Below, one piece after another: positions 58,345 to 64,000 of a stretch of DNA of 64,000 nt (position 1 is its first letter; each line of letters begins with the position of its first letter). A program made the translations under genes and the position numbers. Source of the stretch: Streptomyces ruber (GTDB lineage Bacteria > Actinomycetota > Actinomycetes > Streptomycetales > Streptomycetaceae); NCBI RefSeq assembly GCF_014648075.1, contig NZ_BMQK01000010.1:62001-126000 (forward strand). The letters are read 5' to 3'. Under the pieces are notes generated by a model. The model ran no database searches. It was not told where the DNA came from and was given only the letters and a program-made list of their open reading frames with translations.

Positions 58345-59172
58345 TCAGGCGGGCTGCAGGGCTTCGTGCCTCTCGTGCTTCCAGAAGCCGGAGAAGGTGA
58401 TGCGGTCCTTCGCCAGGCCTATCCGGTTCAGGTGCCGGCGTCCCTCCGTGGCCAGGGTGGACTCCCCGACGACGAAGGCGTAACCGGACGCGTCGGCACG
58501 GGTGTGCCGACGCAGCTCGCGCAGCGCCGCGACGCCGGGGACGGAGTCCCTGTCCTCGCGCACGACCCAGGTGACGCTCACACCGGGCGGTGCGTCGAGG
58601 TCGCGCCGGTCGTCGGCCGTGGGCACCTCCTGGATGAGCCGGCCCACCGTGCCGCGCGGCAGGGAGCGCATGATGCCGGCGGTGGCCGGGAGACCGGTCT
58701 CGTCGGCCACGACCAGGACCTCGGAGGCGTCCTGGGGGCAGTCGAACAGGATGCCCTGGTCCAGCACGGCGAGCAGGTCACCGGGGCGGGCACGGCACGC
58801 CCAGATCGCGGCCCTGCCCTCGAGCTCGCCCGTGGGCCCGCGGTGCACGACGAAGTCGATGTCCATCTCCGCCGCCTCCGGGCGGAAGTCGGCGACCGTG
58901 TAGTTCGCGCAGTGCGGCCGCTCCCCGTCGGGGATGGCCAGGAAGGGATGCCACCAGCGGGACCCGGTGAACTCGGGAAGCCGCAGGCGACGTTGGTGGG
59001 GCAGCCGCAGGAACAGCCGGAACCAGTGGTCGTAGCCCCGCCACGGGAAGTCGGCGAGCTCCGCCCCGGTGACGGTGAGGCGCTGTATGGAGGGAGAGAC
59101 ACGTCCGGTGCGCAGGACCTCGGCGCGGAACATGCGCGGGTCCTGCGGCATGAGCCGGTGATTCTTCGCCAT
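58345..59172 (-). CDS. Siderophore-interacting protein (ferric-siderophore reductase)
   Basis: 275 residues of the SIP/ViuB FAD family: W-F-R-L-F-L-R-L-P near residue 46, R-x-Y-T-like N-Y-T-V-A-D-F-R near 90 (flavin binding), G-D-L-L-A-V-L-D near 130, V-V-A-D-E-T-G-L-P-A near 155, and a C-terminal W-K-H-E-R-H. It reduces ferric siderophores in the cytosol to release iron. An iron box overlaps its promoter. The ATG at 59172 has no ribosome site; the -10 is seven bases upstream, so it is probably a leaderless message. Confidence 0.92.
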   Translation of the reverse strand: MAKNHRLMPQDPRMFRAEVLRTGRVSPSIQRLTVTGAELADFPWRGYDHWFRLFLRLPHQRRLRLPEFTGSRWWHPFLAIPDGERPHCANYTVADFRPEAAEMDIDFVVHRGPTGELEGRAAIWACRARPGDLLAVLDQGILFDCPQDASEVLVVADETGLPATAGIMRSLPRGTVGRLIQEVPTADDRRDLDAPPGVSVTWVVREDRDSVPGVAALRELRRHTRADASGYAFVVGESTLATEGRRHLNRIGLAKDRITFSGFWKHERHEALQPA

Positions 59173-59179
59173 GGGAGAA

Positions 59180-59211
59180 AGATAACGCCTCAGTAAGGCG
59201 AGGCTAACCTA
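59180..59211 (-). promoter_or_regulatory. Iron box (DmdR type) overlapping a leaderless promoter
   Basis: On the minus strand TAGGTTAGCCTCGCCTTAC (59211-59193) matches most positions of the actinomycete iron box T-T-A-G-G-T-T-A-G-G-C-T-C-A-C-C-T-A-A. TTAGCC (59207-59202) and TTATCT (59185-59180), 16 bases apart, give a promoter whose start falls on the ATG at 59172. Confidence 0.7.
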
Positions 59212-61008
59212 CCCCCCTGAACTCCCTGACATGCCTCCCTCGTCCCCGTCGTCCGGAGCCAGCCGGACGCCTTCGTACGCCAGCCACTGGGCGAACGTGT
59301 GCAGGCCGAAGAGCAGCCCGGTGGCGGGGCGCCAGCCGGGCAGCGGGGGCGCGGCCGGTTCCGGGACCACGGGCCCGGGGGACGCCGCCGGTGCCCGCCC
59401 GGCCTCGACGGGTACCGGCCGGACGGCCTTCCGTACCGCCTCCGCCAGTTCGGCGGGCGTGCGGGGCGCGGAGCCGAGGAACAGGGCGCGCTCCCGGGGC
59501 GGTGTCCGCAACACCTGTGACACGGCGTCCGCGAGGTCGTTCACGTGCAGCGGACGCACCGGCCCGGCGGGCCGGTCCCCGAGGACCAGCGGGCGGCCGC
59601 GCAGCGCCTCCCAGACCATGCGGCCGATGCGCGAGTCACGCGGACAGCCGGGGCCGTACACGTCACCGACGTACAGGGTGCGGGCGCCGCCGGCGGTCCG
59701 CGGTACGCCGTCGGCGCCGTCCCGGATGCGCACGGCCGGACCACCGCCCGTCGTACGGCCCACGAGGCCTCCCAGGTCGACCACGGCGTCGAGTCCCGCG
59801 GGCACGCGGGGTACCGGGCCGCCGAGGGCGGTGACCCGGTGTCCGCGGTCCGTCAGGCCCCGCACGAGATGTTCCCCGAGGGGCGTCGCACCGTGCAGCA
59901 CCCCGACGCGGCGGGACCGGGGACGGCGGCCCGCGCGCCGGCGGACGGCCGCTTCCCGGCCCGCTTCGACCCCCGCGTGGGCGATCCGGGCCAGTTCCGC
60001 ACGGCGCTGCGCGATCCGCTCCTCGGTACAGGTGTGGCTGATGCCGCCGGGCCCCACCGTCGCCAGGCATTCGGCGAGCACCGCCGGGTCGGGCGGAGCG
60101 GCGCCGTCCGCGTACGGGGAGCCGCGGAGCCGCGCCTCACGCTCGTGCACGAGGCCCATGGTGAAGGCGGTCAGCCAGGTCCCCCGGGCGGCACCGGGTT
60201 CCGCGGCTTCGGCCAATCGCACGATGGCCGGTCGGCCGCTTCCGGCGCGTACGCCCTCCCCGTCGAGGTACCGCTCGCAGTCGAGGTGCAGCCAGCGGCG
60301 TGGTCCGGGCCCCGGGTGGCGGACGGCGCACTGGGCGACACCGTGTTTGAAGAACGGGACCACCCGCAGGCCCGTCAGCCTGGCGTCCTCCCGGCCGGGC
60401 GGGTCCGAGGAGAGGAAACACACCGAACGGCGCGGCCCGCGGAACCCGTTGCCCGAGATGCTCCCGTGGTCCTCGTGCTCGGCGAGACTGGGGACCGAGA
60501 CATAGGCCGGAACTCCCCGGTCGCTCAGATAGCGGTACATCAGAATGTCGTCGGGCCAGCCGTCGAGCCGGCGCCTTCCGTATTCCACGAATCCGGCGGC
60601 GACATGACGCGGAAGAACAATGGCGACGCAGGGGAAATACTCGTTGACGGCACCCACCCAGCGCGCTCCGCTCAGCGCGCCGAGACGAACCGCCGCGCCA
60701 TTACGGGAGTCCCACAGGGCGAACAGCGCCAATGCCGCATCGGGCATTTCCCCGATCGCCTCCAGCACCCGCTCGAAGAACGTCCCGGACAGCCTCATGT
60801 CGTCCTGGACGACCAGGTGATGGGTGGCGCCCTCCTCGACGGCCGACCATGCCGCCAGCGCGGTACGCAGGACGGACGGCCGTCCGGCGGGGTCCGGGTC
60901 CATGACGACCCGCAGCGCCCCCTCGGGCGCGCCCGCCGCCAGTTCCTCCGCGGCCCGGAGGCGTTTCGGATGGGTCATCACGGCGCCGCTCAGCCGATGA
61001 CGGAACAC
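59209..61008 (-). CDS. Glycosyltransferase-like domain fused to an NAD(P)-epimerase-like domain
   Basis: 599 residues from a GTG at 61008 with GGAGG four bases before it. Residues ~30-250 look like a nucleotide-sugar transferase: H-H-L-V-V-Q-D-D-M near 70, L-D-G-W-P-D-D-I-L-M-Y-R-Y near 155, H-E-D-H-G-S-I-S-G-N near 190. Residues ~345-599 resemble a Rossmann epimerase: R-R-V-G-V-L-H-G-A-T-P-L-G, V-V-D-L-G-G-L-V-G-R, Y-V-G-D-V-Y-G-P-G and P-L-H-V-N-D-L-A-D-A. The Y-x3-K catalytic pair is not visible in the second half. It is divergent from the epimerase/Nudix/GHMP operon and probably belongs with it. Confidence 0.6.
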   Translation of the reverse strand: MFRHRLSGAVMTHPKRLRAAEELAAGAPEGALRVVMDPDPAGRPSVLRTALAAWSAVEEGATHHLVVQDDMRLSGTFFERVLEAIGEMPDAALALFALWDSRNGAAVRLGALSGARWVGAVNEYFPCVAIVLPRHVAAGFVEYGRRRLDGWPDDILMYRYLSDRGVPAYVSVPSLAEHEDHGSISGNGFRGPRRSVCFLSSDPPGREDARLTGLRVVPFFKHGVAQCAVRHPGPGPRRWLHLDCERYLDGEGVRAGSGRPAIVRLAEAAEPGAARGTWLTAFTMGLVHEREARLRGSPYADGAAPPDPAVLAECLATVGPGGISHTCTEERIAQRRAELARIAHAGVEAGREAAVRRRAGRRPRSRRVGVLHGATPLGEHLVRGLTDRGHRVTALGGPVPRVPAGLDAVVDLGGLVGRTTGGGPAVRIRDGADGVPRTAGGARTLYVGDVYGPGCPRDSRIGRMVWEALRGRPLVLGDRPAGPVRPLHVNDLADAVSQVLRTPPRERALFLGSAPRTPAELAEAVRKAVRPVPVEAGRAPAASPGPVVPEPAAPPLPGWRPATGLLFGLHTFAQWLAYEGVRLAPDDGDEGGMSGSSGG

Positions 61009-61154
61009 AGGACCTCCGCGGAGTCGGGTTGTCCGGGCAATGACGGCCTCGTGCGGAACCGGACAGTACGGCGGCCGTGTCCGTGCCGCAAGACCGCCGG
61101 AAAAAGGCTCTGGTGCCGTCGCGCCGCCGTCGACATGCTGGTCCCCGGGCGCGG

Positions 61155-61170
61155 GTGTTCGCACGAACAC
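61155..61170. promoter_or_regulatory. Perfect palindrome abutting the epimerase ribosome site
   Basis: GTGTTCG-CA-CGAACAC, 7-2-7, ends immediately before the GGGGAGG of the epimerase gene. A bound protein or the folded RNA could block translation initiation. It lies in the 174-bp divergent region. Confidence 0.45.
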
Positions 61171-61182
61171 GGGGAGGAACCC

Positions 61183-62340
61183 ATGTCTGAGGCCCCGCAT
61201 CTCGTCGGCGTCGAACCCGACGACAGGACGGCCTTTCCCTCGGATCTTCTTTCGGATTTCCCTTCGGATCCCCTTTCGCATTCCCGTTCCGCGCACGCCG
61301 ATCCCCGCGCGGAGACCGATCGCCGGCTGGCGGAACTGCGCGACGCCCGGGTCGTGGTCACCGGGGGCGGCGGCCTCGTCGGCAGCCGGCTCACGGCGCT
61401 GCTGTGCCGCGCCGGGGCCGCGGTCACCGTCCTGGACCGGATGGACGCGTACCCGGAGGCGGCACACACCCTGTTCGGGGTCGACCGGCTCGGCGCGGAC
61501 CTGGTGGTGGACGACGTCTGCGAGCGCGACGTGGTGCGCCGGCTCCTCGGCGGCGCGGACTACGTGGTGCACCTGGCGGCGTGCGCCGACGTGGCCGCGT
61601 GCACCAGGAGGCCCGGCGAGGCCTTCCGGTCCAACCTCCAGGGCACGCAGGTGGTACTGGAGGAGACCGCCGCCTCCCGGGTCCGGCGGCTGGTGTTCGC
61701 GTCCTCGGCGGCGGTGTACGGCGACGGCCGCCCGGGCGCGGAGGGCCCGCAGGAGTTCCACGAGGACCAGCCGCTGCGCCCGTTGTCCGTGTACGCCAAC
61801 TCCAAGCTCTGGGCGGAGCACCAGACCCGGCTGCTGCTGGGCGGGCCGGGCGGACCCGAGCACGCCGTGCTGCGGTACTTCTCGGTGTACGGCGCCCCGC
61901 AGGTACCCAAGCCCGGCAGCCATTCGTGGATGGTGGCCTGGCTGTCCATGCAGGCCCGGCTCGGCCGGCCGATGCGGCTGAACGGCGGTGGCGTCCAGGT
62001 CCGTGACCTGGTGCACGTGGACGACGTGGCCGCCGCGACCGCCCTGGCGCTGGTCGAGGAGCGGATGGCCGGCCGGACCGTCAACGTCGGTACCGGCACG
62101 CCGACCTCGGTGCGGGAGGTGGCCGGACTCGTCGCCGCGCACTTCCCCGAGGCCCGCTGCATCACCGGCGACCGCCCCGAGGGCGACCCGCTCGGCGGCT
62201 ACGCCGCGACGGACCGGTCCCGGGAACTCCTGCGGTGGACACCGCGCATCGGGGTCCGTGAGGGCGTGACGCAGTACGTGCGCTGGCTGGCCGCCACGCC
62301 GCGGGCCCTGCCGAGCTGGCTGGCCGAGTCCGCCGCGTGA
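61183..62340 (+). CDS. NAD-dependent sugar-nucleotide epimerase
   Basis: 385 residues of extended-SDR type: V-T-G-G-G-G-L-V-G-S near residue 60, H-L-A-A-C-A-D-V near 128, F-A-S-S-A-A-V-Y-G, Y-A-N-S-K (catalytic Tyr and Lys), R-Y-F-S-V-Y-G and V-R-D-L-V-H-V-D-D-V. UDP-glucose 4-epimerase-like, substrate unknown. The first ~55 residues are an extra Ser/Asp/Pro tail (S-D-L-L-S-D-F-P-S-D-P-L-S) from an imperfect DNA repeat. The ATG at 61183 has GGGGAGG. It leads the operon with the Nudix and GHMP kinase genes. Confidence 0.88.
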   Translation: MSEAPHLVGVEPDDRTAFPSDLLSDFPSDPLSHSRSAHADPRAETDRRLAELRDARVVVTGGGGLVGSRLTALLCRAGAAVTVLDRMDAYPEAAHTLFGVDRLGADLVVDDVCERDVVRRLLGGADYVVHLAACADVAACTRRPGEAFRSNLQGTQVVLEETAASRVRRLVFASSAAVYGDGRPGAEGPQEFHEDQPLRPLSVYANSKLWAEHQTRLLLGGPGGPEHAVLRYFSVYGAPQVPKPGSHSWMVAWLSMQARLGRPMRLNGGGVQVRDLVHVDDVAAATALALVEERMAGRTVNVGTGTPTSVREVAGLVAAHFPEARCITGDRPEGDPLGGYAATDRSRELLRWTPRIGVREGVTQYVRWLAATPRALPSWLAESAA

Positions 62341-62918
62341 CAGCCTGGGCCGCGGGCGGGCCGGTGCCGCGGGCGGCCCCGGTGCCGTACGACGGGGCTC
62401 GTGCCGCGAAGGGTGAGGTGCAGGTGGGTTACGTCGGGTCGTACGTCTGGTCGCTGCGCCGGGTCGTGGGCAGCCGGCTGCTGCTCGTCCCGGGTGCCCA
62501 GGTGCTGCTGCGGGACGACGAAGGCCGCGTCCTCTTCCAGCAGCGGGCCGACTCGGGGGTGTGGGAACTGCCCGCCGGTGCGTGCGAGGAGGACGGTGAC
62601 TTCGCCGACGCGGCGGTGCGGGAGCTCGCGGAGGAGACCGGGCTGCGGGTCGACCGCGCCGACCTGACCGCGTTCGGTTCCCTCTCGGACCCCGGCGTCC
62701 ACACGCTCACCTACCCCAACGGGGACGTCACCCACTGCTTCGCCCTGTGCTTCACGGCCGGCCGCTGGTCCGGGGAGCTCTCCCCGGACCGGGACGAGGT
62801 GGTGCGGGCGGCCTTCCACGGCATCGACGACCCGCCCCGGCCGCTGCACCCGCCCACCTCCGCGGTCCTCGCGATGTTCCGGGAGTACCGCGCCACCGGA
62901 CGGTTCCAGGCGAGGTGA
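62337..62918 (+). CDS. Nudix hydrolase with altered Nudix box
   Basis: 193 residues. The C-terminal part of the box is intact (R-E-L-A-E-E-T-G-L near residue 97), but the first Glu of G-x5-E-x7-R-E is Gly here (G-A-C-E-E-D-G-D-F). The metal-binding E-E of R-E-x-x-E-E are kept, so hydrolysis may still occur. N-terminal ~50 residues are an extra segment. The GTG overlaps the epimerase stop as GTGA and its stop overlaps the GHMP kinase start, indicating strict coupling in a nucleotide-sugar operon. Confidence 0.82.
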   Translation: MTAWAAGGPVPRAAPVPYDGARAAKGEVQVGYVGSYVWSLRRVVGSRLLLVPGAQVLLRDDEGRVLFQQRADSGVWELPAGACEEDGDFADAAVRELAEETGLRVDRADLTAFGSLSDPGVHTLTYPNGDVTHCFALCFTAGRWSGELSPDRDEVVRAAFHGIDDPPRPLHPPTSAVLAMFREYRATGRFQAR

Positions 62919-63934
62919 GCGCCACGGGGGGCGTCCGTGCGGTCGTGCCCTGCCGGGCCTGCCTGTCGGGCGAGGACCTGGACTGGCTGGGGGGACGGTC
63001 GGTCGGTGTCGCGCTGGACCTGACGACCACCGTGACGGTCCCGCCGCCCGCCGCCCGGCGCCCGGACGGCGCCGCCGCCCCGGGTGACTGGCCCGCCGCC
63101 GTCTGGGCCTTCCTGCGCGGGCGGCTGCCCGGCCTCGCCGTGACGCCGCCCGCCGTGACGGTGCGCAGCGACGTCCCCGCCGCGAGCGGCCTGTCGTCCT
63201 CGACGGCCCTGATCGTGGGGCTGTTCCGGGCGTTCACCGACGCGTGCGTCCCGGCGCCGGGCGTTCCGGCGCACACCCTCGCACAGTGGGCTTACGAGTT
63301 CGAGTTCGCCCGCTTCCACGGCGGCGGTATGGACCAGCTCGCCGTCCTCGCGGGCGAGGCGCTGCTGCTGCGGGGACGCCCCGTGGGGCTGCCGGGTGTC
63401 CTGGAGCGGCGGGTGTTCCCCCGTGACTGGTGCGTCGTGGTGGTCGACTCGGCCACGCGGAAGGACACCCGCGGCCACATCCGCGCCCTACGCGCGCGGG
63501 TGGCCGCCGGCGATCCGCGGCCGGCCGCGTACCGGGTACGGGCCGACGCGGCGTCGGCGGCGGTGTGGCAGGCCCTGTGCGCGCACGACCTGCCGGCGCT
63601 GCGTGCCGCGATGAGCCGGGCCCACGCCGCCATGCGGGACCTGCAGGGCATGTCCACTCCCCTGCTAGAGGCGCTGCGGGAGCGGGCCCTGCGCTCCGTC
63701 GGCCTGCCCCTGAAACTGAGCGGCGCGGGCGGGGGCGGCGCGCTGGTCGGCGTGTGCCCGGCGGCCGGACGGCACGAGCTCGCCCGGAGGCTGCGGCTCG
63801 CCCTCCGCTCCGACTTCCCCGGCGCCCGGGTGATCCTCACCCGGGCGGCCACGGGCCCCGCCCCGGAGACGGCCGTGCCGGAACCGGCCGGCTCGTACTC
63901 CGGTGGCGCGCCGCCCCGCCCGCCGGAGCGCTAG
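62915..63934 (+). CDS. GHMP-family sugar kinase
   Basis: 339 residues. Galactokinase-like N-terminus (C-L-S-G-E-D-L-D-W-L-G-G-R), the ATP motif V-P-A-A-S-G-L-S-S-S-T-A near residue 90, and G-A-G-G-G-G-A-L-V-G near 275. It phosphorylates a sugar, probably at C1, feeding the nucleotide-sugar pathway with the epimerase and Nudix protein. GTG start overlaps the Nudix stop. It converges on the gene entering from the right edge and overlaps that stop by three bases. Confidence 0.87.
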   Translation: MSATGGVRAVVPCRACLSGEDLDWLGGRSVGVALDLTTTVTVPPPAARRPDGAAAPGDWPAAVWAFLRGRLPGLAVTPPAVTVRSDVPAASGLSSSTALIVGLFRAFTDACVPAPGVPAHTLAQWAYEFEFARFHGGGMDQLAVLAGEALLLRGRPVGLPGVLERRVFPRDWCVVVVDSATRKDTRGHIRALRARVAAGDPRPAAYRVRADAASAAVWQALCAHDLPALRAAMSRAHAAMRDLQGMSTPLLEALRERALRSVGLPLKLSGAGGGGALVGVCPAAGRHELARRLRLALRSDFPGARVILTRAATGPAPETAVPEPAGSYSGGAPPRPPER

Positions 63935-64000
63935 ATGAAGGGGTCGTAGTCGTCTTCGGACGGCGCCGCCGTGTCCGGGCCGATCCGGTGCAGGGCCAGG
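63931..64000 (-). CDS. 3' end of a gene continuing past the right edge
   Basis: The last 22 residues read L-A-L-H-R-I-G-P-D-T-A-A-P, then D-D-Y-D-P-F-I and a TAG at 63931. Codon use fits a real gene, and it converges with the GHMP kinase. Too short to name. Confidence 0.5.
   Translation of the reverse strand, partial: LALHRIGPDTAAPSEDDYDPFI

Noticed and set aside
59545..61182. Long plus-strand open frame running into the epimerase gene
   Set aside because: It is antisense to the glycosyltransferase-epimerase gene, has no protein-like motifs, and the ATG at 61183 with a strong ribosome site marks the true start.

Overview
The window is high-GC actinobacterial DNA and reads as Streptomyces: strong G/C preference at third codon positions, many GTG and some TTG starts, GTGA/ATGA overlaps inside operons, GGAGG-type ribosome sites, Tat- and Sec-exported carbohydrate enzymes, a DmdR-type iron box, a Rex box, and a kinase gene with two early TTA (bldA-type) codons. 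The mix of accessory metabolism, secreted enzymes and at least ten gene remnants suggests a chromosome arm rather than the core; that placement is inference.

Layout. 1-4.3 kb: a partial thaumatin-like secreted protein, a Tat-type nucleoside deaminase, a HAD hydrolase, an MHS-family metabolite symporter and two gene remnants. 4.4-8.4 kb: a cytochrome bd operon (cydA, then one ORF in which CydB is fused in frame to a type II NADH dehydrogenase) behind a Rex-like operator. 8.7-14.7 kb: a malic enzyme/AEC transporter/FUSC exporter/LysR block resembling a malate-use locus. 14.7-15.7 kb: decayed genes. 15.8-24.7 kb: a large secreted PA14/propeller/CBM/DUF1080 protein, DUF488, a membrane protein with its small downstream partner, DUF899 and remnants.

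24.7-46.96 kb is the most interesting part: about 21 tightly packed genes in several operons that look like one biosynthetic gene cluster with no PKS or NRPS. It holds a myo-inositol-1-phosphate synthase homologue, two aminotransferases (DegT type and class III), two paralogous SDRs, an NAD-dependent epimerase, an acyl-CoA dehydrogenase-like enzyme, an SRPBCC protein, an archaeal-type SAM synthetase with a methyltransferase, a divergent NDP-kinase-like protein, a nucleotidyltransferase with a helical partner, PHP and HAD phosphatases, a Nudix hydrolase, an APH-like kinase, a small P-loop kinase, two HPr-kinase-like proteins, an ABC exporter and an IclR regulator. A possible 35-residue peptide gene precedes one HPr-kinase-like gene. 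The gene set suggests a phosphorylated or nucleotidylated aminocyclitol or carbocyclic-nucleoside-like product; the product itself cannot be read from the sequence.

47-54.5 kb: cysteine-free ribosomal proteins L36 and L33, an HD-domain protein, several remnants, a molybdate regulator with modABC, GrpB and an SDR. 54.7-59.2 kb: an FAD-linked oxidase that seems to start at ATC, an SRPBCC protein, a Tat-exported GH109-type oxidoreductase, and a siderophore-interacting protein behind an iron box. 59.2-64 kb: a sugar-nucleotide locus (glycosyltransferase-epimerase fusion, epimerase, Nudix, GHMP kinase) that appears to continue past the window. The GH109-type gene and the PA14/DUF1080 gene, 39 kb apart, share a 20-bp promoter element, suggesting one regulon for keto-sugar chemistry. 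No rRNA, tRNA, CRISPR array, insertion sequence or prophage gene was seen.
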